A stretch of DNA of 64,000 nt from Torreya grandis. Taxonomy: Eukaryota > Streptophyta > Pinopsida > Cupressales > Taxaceae. The stretch spans positions 1,859,001 to 1,923,000 of the forward strand of contig JARHVA010002127.1 of assembly GCA_037957365.1 (NCBI GenBank). The letters run 5' to 3'. Each line of letters opens with the position of its first letter. Position 1 is the stretch's first letter. The notes beneath the pieces are model-generated. The model was not told the origin of the DNA. It did not search any database and worked only from the letters and a program-made list of their open reading frames with translations. Positions 25,083 to 35,605 of this stretch are shown piece by piece. Both the position numbers and the translations under genes were made by a program.

Positions 25083-26328
25083 CTGAGGTATTCAGCAGGG
25101 GATATTTGAATTTTTGTAGAGTTAAAAAATTATAAAATATCAAAAGAAGTATCACAATCATTTCTATGCAACAATTTTCTTTCTTGTGTCTTCAATTAGC
25201 ATCAGAGATTTTAGTAAAAGGTTTCTTACCTTTAACGAGCACTTCTTGAGTATTAGAAAATTTTAGATTCTTTTGACTTCTAGTAAGTACAACACATGAA
25301 GGATATTCAAGAGTAACTAATACTTCACATCCTCTTTCAGAATCTGAATCATATTCTAGGAAGTGTATTTCAAAGTCACCAAGTCTCTCAGAGCTCCTTT
25401 CTTATATAGTAATTTCCCCTAAGACATCTTGAGTAGCAGTCATTTGATTATATCTAAGCATCTCAGGGAAAGAATTTCCATCATGATCAGTATTCAAATA
25501 AAAAATACACATGTTATTTCTTCCAAGAGGAGCTTCAATATCCAATCTTGGTTGTGTTGATGCAAGTGGTAATGTCTTACCAACATTTGCTTGTTGATTT
25601 CTCCTACCAATATCTTGATATGGTTGTTGGAATGAAGTACTAGCTTTTGGTAATTGTCTTTTAAGAGTAATCATATCATTGACTAATCTTTGAAATATAG
25701 GATCTGTAGAGGATGAAGGATTAGCATTAGGTACCTGAACTTCTTTCTTTCATTTTCTGACCATAATAAGATCATCTTCTAACTCAACTGCCAATGATTG
25801 TGCATCTATTAAATTGACAATTATACTTCTTCTGAGATGAAAACTTATATCAAGAGGCATAGAATTAATAAAGAAACATTTGTGGTTCTCAGCAGTAGAT
25901 CTTTTAGTAGTAGGAATCTTATACACAATTCTATTGAATTTGGCTATAAATTCCCTCATGGGTTCATGTATTTCTTTCTTGAGCTGAGTCAATTGAGCAA
26001 GAAGGGAATGTTCATCTTCTGCACTTTTGAACCTATTTTCAAATGTAGTTTTCATATCATTCCAACTTGTGATTAAGGAATTAGTTAGATGATAAAACTA
26101 TTGTGTTGCAATATCAGTTAGAGTTTACACAAAAAGCCTTATGGTTACATCTTGATGTTGTACGCCTAACACACCACATGCCGCTGCAAAGGCACTCAGA
26201 TGTTCCTCTGGTGATTGTCTTCCATCTCTATTAAATTTGGGTAAATTTTCCCTTACATTTTTAGGCAAAAGATTCAGGTTGGTCCCTAAATTTATGCGTC
26301 CTATGGCTGCGCCCCAAGGCTGGGCCAT
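25083..26328 (-). pseudogene. Gag of element B
   Basis: The first Met is at 26328: MAQPWGAAIGRINLGTNLNL. Capsid blocks: ENLPKFNRDGRQSPEEHLSA, WNDMKTTFENRFK, LTQLKKEIHEPMREFIAKFN, FFINSMPLDISFHL. The zinc knuckle near 25490-25520 reads CIFYLNTDHDGNSFPE; two of the four ligands (second and fourth, normally Cys) are Tyr and Phe. Stops at about 26122, 25750 and 25400 split it. Gag should package the RNA; this copy could not bind zinc normally. Confidence 0.82.
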
Positions 26329-26876
26329 TGGAAGAAAACTTATGGCAGAAGGAAAGATAGTACCAGAAAGAGTTAAGACTTGACAAATAGAGAATGTAGA
26401 TGGTTTTGGAGGGATAGGAGGTCTACTTCTAGATTTTCTAACACAGGTGGAAATATAAGGAAAATATAGGCTTTACAATGTTTAAAAAGTAGAATCTTCA
26501 ATTCCTTCTCTTCTCAAAGACCTTGTGTACCTTCTGGAAGCTAGCTTATGACATACTAATTATTAACTTCGATGTTGCTCTTGATCTTTTCACACTTCAG
26601 GGGTTTCAATTTCTTGTTTCATTTTTGGCTTGTCTTCTTCTTTGCCTTAGTAACAGCAATCTTATATTATCAGCCAATTCTTCTTTTTTTCCAATATTCT
26701 ACTTGCCAATCTATAATCATCAATATTTCGATGAGAATGCCAAGCAAGAGTATTTAACTGGCTAATTATATCTTCTTTTTCATCTTGAAAACCAAGATTA
26801 GGTTGTAAAATAGGAATTATATTTTCATGAGGAAGCACCATTGTTGCCTTATATTAAGGTGACCAAATCAATTTCG
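26329..26876 (-). other. 5' leader of element B
   Basis: About 550 bp between primer-binding site and gag with no coding motif that I recognise. Confidence 0.55.
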
Positions 26877-26877
26877 T

Positions 26878-26897
26878 TTCCCCAATAGAGTCACCAA
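26878..26897 (-). promoter_or_regulatory. Primer-binding site of element B
   Basis: On the minus strand TTGGTGACTCTATTGGGGAA lies five bases after the LTR end (26903). It differs from the site of elements A and C. tRNA not identified. Confidence 0.7.
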
Positions 26898-27679
26898 GAA
26901 ACTGTTGGTTAAAAAATTTGTCCTTATATAAAAATATTTTATTTTGACTCCATACCCTTCTCTCAAGAACAAATAAGTTAAACAAAAAATGGGTGAACTA
27001 TCAATACTAGTTCCCCTCTAAATTAAGGTATAGGTCCCTTTAATATTTTCAATGAATTTAAATATATGGATACACTTTTAACCAAAAAGTGCATAAAGGC
27101 AAACTAACATCCATACATCATTATGTTATGAATGCGAGATTTTATAACAACAATAGGTAACAGAATACACAAATTCTATTTTTAGTAACAATTAAATAGA
27201 TAAACGTATATATGTTGAACCAGTAAATGATAAAACACACATAATAGATTTTTTTATGGAAAAGTAATTACTATATGAAAGAAGATTTCACATAGAAAAT
27301 CCACATTCAAATACTCAAACTCACAGATCTAAATACTCAGTAATTAATTCTCATTTTCATTCATAGATGAAAAATGTTTTAGACAAACATCACATATATT
27401 TGTAAAAATAATGGTCCACTTCTAAAAATTTCTAACTCCTTTTATTTTTTTTGTCTTCTCTCTGTCCTTCCTGCTTTTTTTACAACCAAAAATATATATA
27501 TTGTTGCCTTAACTCATCCATTTTTTAAACTAAACCAAAGTGAAAGTAACTCTGACCTATACGGGACTTAGTTTTTACAAGTTCAATAAAGATCAAGTTT
27601 CAAATAGAAAAGTAACTGAATAACTGAATAAAAGAGACTATGTAAGTAAAATTAGTGCTGAAGTGACGGACTAGGATCT

Positions 27680-30600
27680 TCAGATTTGTTGTGTTCGATG
27701 GGGTAGACACGTTGAGTTTTCTAATCCTGATTTGTTGTAACAAACTCCTAAATTTTGGAAAGATTGTGAATACTCATGTGTTTTATCCTTGCTTTCTAGA
27801 TGTTTTCTTTCCTCTGAACTTTCCCCATCTTTTATGTGTACTATGAGAGTGTGTCGATGTAGCAACAAAGAAGTGACTCTACCTTTGAAATTTGAGAGAA
27901 TTTTTTAGTTGATAATCTGTCACTTTATTTAATGAAGTTAATCTTTTCCCTAAAGGATTGAATCACAGCATTGATGTCCTTCTTTGGTTTTCCATCATCT
28001 TTTATGTAATTGATATCAATGCTCTATAGATCATGCTAAATGACTGAATAAATTCAGTTATTTCTTTGATCATTTTTGTGATTTTTAATCATCCTTGTTT
28101 GGATACTAAATTTCTCCATTCAACATTTTTCTTACTTGCATATAATATATCTACATCCAGTCTTGTCAAGTTCTTTTCTAACAAAAACTTTGTTATCCCA
28201 TATTTTTGCACTTATCAATCTGATTCATCATGCTAATCCATTTTCCTTCTTTTATCCACAAAGCTTTTTGAGTCTTCAAATATTCAACAATGATTATGGT
28301 CAGCTCATTTACATTCTTTAATTTATGAATGTATTTTGTAACTTTCAAGATGATGCCATCCAACCAACTATCAAATACTCTGGTAATCATTTTGCCTCTA
28401 TGTATCTGATCTAGCATCCTTTAATTGATAGGATATTTCAGATCAAAAGACATGGGCATTTGGGAAATTGGTTGTGGATCTGAACTATGAATGGTGTCAA
28501 TATACTCTGCCATTGACCACACAGTCTGTTTTAACTCTCTTTTATCCTTTTCATCCTTCCAAGTTATATTGACTATCCTTTTAGTAGATGTTTTTAGATG
28601 ATGCACATCAGTGACATGTGATGCAGTCCCAAGGTCTACCTTTTCAACTATAAAATCTTGAATTGTAGGGTCTTGGATTTCTTCATTGGTTCTTGGCTGG
28701 GCTATCTCTGCATTCCAGTTCTTTGTGTTTGGGTCAACATCTACTCTGAATGTTGTTTTTAACTTTTTAGATTTAGGAGCTTTCCCTAAACACTTACCAT
28801 ATATTTTAAGGGTAAAGAAAATGGAACTACTTTCTTTTTATGACTAATTGAACTTTCCATCCACTTAGGTGTAGAAGTCGAGGCTTCTCTGTCAAGATTT
28901 GATTGATTAGAAGGTACAATTGAAACAATAATCAATTTGATAGAATTAAAAGGAATCACTGTTTGTTTATTTTTACTAACCTCTTCCACCATTGGTGAAT
29001 TAGACTCTTTATCACCTTTAACTTCTCCTAAATCCTCTTCAAAATTCAAACCCACAATCACTTTTTCATAAATTTTATTCTTCTTCTTGCTTTGAGTCCT
29101 GGACCTGGTGGCACGAGGAGGTAGGGTAGTTACAAGGGCCTTCTCAGATTCTTTGATGATAGGGTCCCTTCTAGTTTTTGACTTGGAAGTACCTACATCA
29201 CAGATAGCAATAGGCTAGTTAGATGAACTTATTGGGAATGGAGATTCAATTATTGTTGTACATTTTTGGGAGACTATGTTTTGAGTTCCTCCCATTTTTT
29301 GCTCTCTCAGCCATTTTTCAATTCTCCTTGTCACTGGAAGGGTCTTGACCTCAATTCTATCTTCCTCACTTTTCTCCCAATCAATTTCTAGAATAGGTGA
29401 TTGTTTTCTTTACTCAAATTGTGGATCAGTCACCTATTCATCATTGTCAATAATTCTAGAAATGTCCATGTTTAATTTAAGGCTAATTATCTGTCCTAGG
29501 GAAAACTTGGACCACAGTCTTCTTCTAACTTCAAATTCATCTAAACAATCCTCCCAATAATCCTCTAATTGAGGAATATGTAAAAATCATGTTCCAAGAT
29601 CCAAGTTATCTCTGTCAAAACTTTTGTTGTCAAATTGGGCTCTAGCTGTGAAGTACTAAAAATTAAATTTCTTAAGATCCAATTCTAAATTCAAAGTTTT
29701 AGATGTTGTCTTGCATGAATAATGTCCAAGTTTAATAGGGAAAGATATACCAAATTTATTCTTCGTTGGGATTTTTTTATCTACATGTGCTAATTGCCTA
29801 TAGACTTCTATTAGCACAAATCTGTCAAAGACATACTTGGGTAACCTCAAGGGTTGACCATCAAAACCCCCAACTCTAATATAAGTGAACTTGAAAAATT
29901 AAATGAAGAAACTACCATAGATATTAATTAACTGCATAGCTTCACTAGACAACCTCTTATTAATGTTATTTGCCAATTCAAAAGTCATTCTTCCAATAAA
30001 AACATCATTAATTCTGCTATAATCCTCATAGTAATTATGCATTTGTAACTGTGAGTAGTAATCATAAATTTTACTGTCTTCAGCCAAGGGTGCATGAAGT
30101 AACCCTACCCATTGTCTTGTAGAAGCCAAGAAATAGAGGAGGTACAAAGACATATAAAATTCTCTATTTCCCAAACAATTACTTAAACCCTGATACAAAC
30201 ATTCAGCTACAATTTCTACCCAATCCAAATATTGTTCTCCTTGGAGGATCACCTATATGAAGAAGTACATACAGTCATCCCAATAATATGCATGAGCATT
30301 ACCCTTTAGCCTGTGTAGTAATATTATGATATCTTGTACTTTTGGAATCATATGATTTATGGTTAATGGTCTAGGTAATCTTGAACCTCTTTTTTGGAAT
30401 TTTAGAAGCCAATTTCTAGCAATCACGCTCTTGTAAATTATTTTATTTATTGAAAAGTAGCCATAGGAAGAAGTAATCCTAAGGTCAGAGTATGGTTCCT
30501 TGGGAGGGATTCTCATCACAAACATTAGAGTTTATATGTTGATATGTATTAGAACATTACCATCTGCAGTCCTGATGCACCTATTTTGAGATTCATATCT

Positions 30601-30829
30601 ATTCATGCATTCAAGGACTAATTTAGGGAATTGGATAGCCATGGGAAAGGCTGCAGCTTCAACCAAACCACTTTCTATAATTTTTTGTATCATAGGATTT
30701 GACTAGAGAATTTTTAGCCCTTTCCTTAAAATTTTCCAAATCATATTGGACCAGAGAGGTGTCCCAAATTTTAGGAGGAGAACATATGAGACTAGGACCA
30801 TGCTCATAATCAAGACAAGTGGATTTCAT
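27680..30829 (-). pseudogene. LTR-encoded ORF, right LTR copy (unknown function)
   Basis: The sister of the ORF at 17100-19624, with ATG at 30829. This copy keeps the frame over the middle part lost on the left: CLGNREFYMSLYLLYF, TRQWVGLLHAPLAEDSKIYD, MHNYYEDYSRINDVFIG. It then gives MTFELANNINKRL, YIRVGGFDGQPLRLPKYVFD, RFVLIEVYRQLAHVDKK and FGISFPIKLGHYSCK. The C-terminal half is charged (PPRATRSRTQSKKKNKIYEK, SMAEYIDTIHSSDPQPISQM) and continues with stop-rich helical-looking text to about 27680, so the full trace is about 1000 codons. A one-base insertion near 30710 shifts the frame. Two stops, one after LIHIN and one after KKFNF, are shared with the left copy. Function unknown. Confidence 0.72.
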
Positions 30830-31324
30830 GGCTACATGTTAGAGAATATAATGAAAAGAGAAAGTTTTGAATTTTTAAATAATGTTACAAACTCAAAAGG
30901 ATCCTTCTTTACAACCAAGTAAAGGAACCAACTTACAATAAGAGCAAAACTCACCTTTAAATTTGCCTAAAATCTCTACGAATTTGAGAAATCAAATATC
31001 TTATACCACCTATGTTGTTCTCCTTTGTATTGCCCAATATACTTATTTGTTAAATTTGAATTATTCTCTCTTGATACAGATATTAACCAACTCAAATAAT
31101 TAAACTGAAATAATACGTGCTAAACATGCTTGATAAGACACGCATTTTGACATATGCATTAATGGCAAGCATTTTTTTATGTATAATTTTGATGAATAAT
31201 GATTATTTGTAACCTCGTGAAAATTCAAAATTTTCCGCTTTATACTGAGTTTTGGATATATTCTCCTCTAAAACTCCCACTAATTTTAACTTAGAGAAAG
31301 CCTCAGGGCGAGAGGAGAGTATAG

Positions 31325-31850
31325 TCATTGAACCATTGAACCTAAAAACTTTTGAAAATTGTGGTTCAATTTCAAGGTTCAATGATACGAAAAGAAATAC
31401 AGATACCGACCAATAGTCACATGATCTTTCCAGAAACTTCAAACTTTAAGACATTAAACCGTTGAATTTTTAAACTCCACTTTGTAGGTTCAAATGGTAA
31501 GTTCAATGATAGGTTAAACATGATAGGTTTAAGTGAAAGGTTCAAATATACATTAATTTATACAAAGGAACTGAGCAAACATGACTCTTTTCAAAACATC
31601 GATATTGAATTCTTGAAACATTAAACTCTTGAACCTTTGAACCAATGAACTCCGAGAAAGGTTCAAGTTCACTGAAATGTTCAAAGATATACTTGGAAAA
31701 CATGTAAGGACAAATATCACTTTGAGAAGCTTTGAACCATTAAACCCTTGAACCGTTGAACTTATTAAACTTTTGAACTCCGAGAAAGGTTCAATTCTTT
31801 AAGAATTTACACACAAAAGGTGATAAACGGTTGAACTTCTTTTATGACAA
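31325..31850. repeat. GGTTCAA/TTGAACC motif cluster, right LTR
   Basis: The counterpart of 20100-20640, with slightly fewer intact copies. On the element's strand it lies between the LTR start (31891) and the LTR ORF start (30829). Confidence 0.72.
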
Positions 31851-31891
31851 AATTCATGAAAAATTGAATAAGGGTGACTCCAAAGGTAACA

Positions 31892-31896
31892 CACAT
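31892..31896. repeat. Target-site duplication CACAT, right
   Basis: Matches 15698-15702 exactly. Confidence 0.9.
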
Positions 31897-32006
31897 GAAT
31901 ATAATTTAATTTTAAGGAGATACTTTACCACCTGTTTATTTGTGCATAATGTGTTTGACCAATATTGTGCATGTTTATCTCCATTTACTAGGGTAGTTTA
32001 ACGTAT

Positions 32007-32350
32007 ACTCGATGTGTTTTGATCAATGACTAGAGTGATATTGCATATGTTTTTGGATTCAAATATGTGTTGGATGTGTTCAATTTCATAAAATTAGTGA
32101 TGCTTATCAGACTCATTCCCATCATGATAAAAATACTACTAGCATTAAAGTGCTTCTTGATTTCTCCTCAATCAACATACTTGGATGTTGGTTGTTTTGA
32201 TATGGCTGACTTGTCTGACATTTATTATTCTTTGTTTTTTTTATCGTGACCACTTAGTCATGTAATGTTGAGAATATGATTTATTTTTAATGCTTTATTA
32301 AAACACATAAAGTGATATCATATTGGTTTAAAAATCATGATTAAATGATT
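32007..32350 (+). repeat. Dispersed repeat, copy 1
   Basis: Aligns with 57122-57455 in the same orientation. Shared text includes GATTCAAA, TAGTGATGCTTA/CCTA, ATTTATTTTTAATGCTTT, AAAGTGA and TCATGATTAAAT. Diverged, no coding motif. It may be part of an older mobile element. Confidence 0.65.
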
Positions 32351-32583
32351 GGTATAGTCAATGACTTAGCTTTGAAAAGTTTAACATAAGCCATATTTAA
32401 ATAAAGGTTTATCTTCCCACCATGTATTAAATTAGGAAAGTTAATCATTATGTTTAAAATGTGTTCAAATTAACATGAATTTCTTATGATTAACACAATA
32501 TTTTTTTTATTGTTAATCTATTTGAAACCTATAATTGGGTGTTGACTTGTATGGTAAAGGGAGATGGAGAAATATAATGGAAA

Positions 32584-33513
32584 GAGTAAAAACATAAGGT
32601 ATGGTTAATGGAGATGATGTAGGCCACAACCCTATGATTCCACCTAAGGATATGGAGGGAGTGTTGAAAGGGTGGAATGGAAGAAAACCTTCCATCCATC
32701 ATTGTTACTACCCAAATTTAATTTGAAAGGTGTTACTAGAAGTTGTGATGAGGTTTTTATGGTGTATAGAGGAAAAAGAATGAAACATGGCTTAAAATAG
32801 GAAGTAGATAGGAGAAAGGGAGGGAAAGTGAGGCTCTAAAACTCAATTTAAATAACTCAAAACTATGTTTGAGATTACCTTTAAAAGTAAGTTATGTATT
32901 TTCATATTTTTACTTTAGAAATCATAAATTGAGTTGTTTCCAAAACTAGGAGTTATGTCATTTCATTTATGGTTAATGGAGATGATGTAGGCCACAACCC
33001 TATGATGCCACCTAAGGATATGGAGGGAGTGGTGAAAGGGTGGAATGGAAGAAAACCTTCCATCCATCATTGTTACTGGAGATGATGTAGGCCACAACCC
33101 TATGATGCCACCTAAGGATATGGAATGGAGTAAAAACATAAGGTATGGTTAATGGAGATGATGTAGGCCACAACCCTATGATGCCACCTAAGGATATGGA
33201 GGGATTGGTGAAAGGGTGGAATGGAAGAAAACCTTCCATCCATCATTGTTACTACCCAAATTTAATTTGAAAGGTGTCACTAGAAGTTGTGATGAGGTTT
33301 TTATGGTGTATAGAGGAAAAAGAATGAAACATGGCTTAAAATAGGAAGTAGATAGGAGAAAGGGAGGGAAAGTGAGGCTCTATAACTCAATTTAAATAAC
33401 TCAAAACTATGTTTGAGATTACCTTTAAAAATAAGTTATGTATTTTTATATTTTCACTTTAGAAATTATAAATTGAGTTGTTTCCAAAACTAGGAGTTAT
33501 GTCATTTCATTTA
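32584..33513 (+). repeat. Tandem duplication, units of about 386 bp plus short partial copies
   Basis: The block beginning GAGTAAAAACATAAGG and ending GTCATTTCATTTA occurs at about 32584-32970 and again at about 33128-33513 with few differences. GAGATGATGTAGGCCACAAC occurs four times (32611, 32979, 33079, 33155), so two short partial copies lie between the long ones. The near identity suggests a recent event. Confidence 0.9.
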
Positions 33514-33522
33514 TGATCATGT

Positions 33523-33527
33523 ATAAG
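33523..33527. repeat. Target-site duplication ATAAG, left
   Basis: Same five bases follow the 3' LTR at 50268-50272. Confidence 0.88.
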
Positions 33528-34893
33528 TGTAGACACTATAAATTTTCACACTACAATTATGATTTCTAAAATAACCCCTAACCACCTTGAGACCCTCTCG
33601 AGACCAATTTAACCTTCCAACCCCTAACAGAGCTTACCCATAGTCAGTTTGGCTAAACTAACTAAACCTAACCTTTTACCCATTTTTACCTTTCACCCTC
33701 AACCGTCGATGGTCACCCTAATCATCAATGGTCAGGGTCCACCTCCTTAACAACTAGCATACAAACTCACCCACCTTGATTTTCTAAAAATAACTCATCT
33801 AATTCCTATTTCAAGCCATTACATACATGAGTTATAATTAGGAAGCCTAGTTCACATGTTTTTGCAACTCTCTTACCTTGCCTATAAGAAAAGAGGAGGA
33901 AAGAGGTGAAAATAGATCTATAATTGTTATTAAGAGCTTATGCATCCAAGAGTTTCTTTTTTAGGTCAATCATTATCATCAATCCCGTGAACCAGCTACC
34001 TCGTTAGAGAGTCAATTCGTTGCTACCTCTCCACCAAGTTCTTAGGTACCATTACTCTATCAAATTCAAGCTAGATTCCTCCAATAGGTCTATTTCCCCA
34101 ACCATCCACCTAATCAACTTCTGGTAAGACAAGTACTTATTTCTTAGTATTCATTTACTTTATTTCCATTTCAAAATCAACCCAAGTCTTACCCATCACT
34201 CAAAATCCATATTTTAGATCTCATCAATTAGCCTTTTTACCAACCCAAATCCAGACATAGTAATCATCAACAGTTGACTCAACCACCAATGGTCTATCCA
34301 ACCGCTAATAATCACCTTAACCATTCATGGTCACCTTAACTACTGATGGTTAGATCAACCACTGATGGTCATTGTGGTAGTGAAAACCAATAAGCTAATT
34401 TCACCTACCTACCTCCAACCAAATCTAATACTTTATGTTCTTGCCTATTCACAGACGTTTTTCTAATTTTTTGAAGCACACCCCAAATCTCTAGCACTAG
34501 TATTGATTAATTTATCACTAATTTAATCATTTATAGTCTATTTTATTAATGAGCACTCTTATGTTACATTTTAGTACCTTTTGATTATTGATGCAAGTAC
34601 CTTCTACTCTATTTTATAAGCTTAATTATTTAAAATGTGTGGATTGACAACCCCTGAGGAAGCTTTTGCTTCTAAAATATAGCTATCGTTAGGTAATCCA
34701 CTCAACTACTTGTCTAATAAGTAATTTTTCTTTAGTGATTTCTTATATTCAAGTCATTTTCCCAAGCCAAAGAGGAGCTCTTCACAATCTTTTAATTTAA
34801 TGTGTGCATAATCAAACAAGTTTTTTAACCATACCCATACTCAGTTTCTTCTCCTTTCCTTTTTTAATAATAAGCAAGAAATTCATTAAAACA
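33528..34893 (+). repeat. 5' LTR of element C
   Basis: Starts TGTAGACACT and ends ATTAAAACA. A TATA box candidate (CCTATAAGAAAAGAGG) is near 33882. Decayed palindromes of the ACCATCGATGGT type lie at about 33705-33740 and 34270-34375. Confidence 0.92.
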
Positions 34894-34895
34894 TT

Positions 34896-34914
34896 CTAGC
34901 ATGCTCGATGGGAC
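34896..34914 (+). promoter_or_regulatory. Primer-binding site of element C
   Basis: CTAGCATGCTCGATGGGACC, decayed from the element A form with TGGCACGCCCGATGGGAC. It follows the LTR by about three bases. Confidence 0.7.
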
Positions 34915-35605
34915 CCTTGTGTATCTAATTGGGTTCTTTTTTTCTTGTATTCTCTCTCTATTCTATGCTCATTAATGAAATCAAAAATTTCTTTTGGGCT
35001 TAAAATTAAGTGCATACATTGACTTCTTGAAAGTTTAGTTCACATAGCTTAACTTAAAAGGCAAAGTAATCTATCATAGCTTCACTCTTTGTTGCACACA
35101 TTAAACCAAACCACTTTCACCAATTAAACACCAAACAAACTTGAGACAAGGCCCGACTAGGATTTCATCACCTAGCGGTAACCTTACCCTTTCTCGATGA
35201 TCCTACTTGGAGGTCATTACCAAGGGGAGAACCAACTCAGCTCTCTAGTTAATTATAATCTCTGGATATCAATATATATTGGCTAAGCACCTGACACCTT
35301 TATCACTATATTATGTGAAGTGAGGGGGTAGGCACCAATATTTAACCACATATTGATTCCAATACAGATTCTTTTTTAGCACCTAAACACAACCTGAAAC
35401 CAACCTTAGACTTCCTCTCTAGTACCCACTCTACAAACCAATTTTAGTCACACAACTTCTTAAATCATAAGCCAAAAGTGAGATTAATTAAAATGTTAGG
35501 GCTTAACATATCTTTTAAAGTGTGATTTTATTTTGTTGATCTTTTTTTGCCTTCTCTTTGTTTGAGTAGTGAGGTTGTTTGTGCTTTCTATCTCCCCTAT
35601 CTCAT
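34915..35605 (+). other. 5' leader of element C
   Basis: Untranslated. A block at 35150-35400 (TAGGATTTCATCACCTAGCG, GATCCTACTTGGA, CCAACTCAGCTCT) matches the leader of element A. Confidence 0.65.

Larger units (their letters stand above)
15703..31891 (-). mobile_element. Element B: complete Ty3/gypsy Tat-type element with 5-kb LTRs
   Basis: A 16189-bp element on the minus strand. It has two LTRs of 4996 and 4989 bp in direct orientation, a matching CACAT duplication on both sides, a primer-binding site next to the right LTR, and an internal region of about 6.2 kb. LTRs make up about 62 percent of its length. The internal order, read leftwards, is gag, protease, aRNH, RT, RNase H, integrase. 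The two LTRs differ at about 15 of the first 265 aligned bases (hand count). All genes carry stops. A large coding region lies inside each LTR in the sense direction. Confidence 0.93.
26903..31891 (-). repeat. 5' LTR of element B (right copy)
   Basis: 4989 bp, colinear with 15703-20698. Starts TGTTGGTTAAAA on the plus strand and ends GGTAACA before the CACAT duplication. It contains the GGTTCAA cluster (about 31325-31850), the LTR ORF (start 30829) and an AT-rich end. As the 5' LTR it would hold the element promoter. Confidence 0.94.
31897..33522. other. Spacer between elements B and C
   Basis: About 1.6 kb without a supported gene. It holds a dispersed repeat (32007-32350) and a tandem duplication (32584-33513). 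Short open frames in the duplicated part are in the repeat and have no motif. Confidence 0.6.

Noticed and set aside
26523..26765. Hydrophobic plus-strand frames with membrane-like segments
   Set aside because: They lie in the leader of element B, antisense to it, and the two overlapping frames read the same AT-rich DNA.
32513..33239. Minus-strand frames with repeated FHPF and GIIGLWPTS text
   Set aside because: They are translations of the tandemly duplicated block, with no domain and no conserved start.
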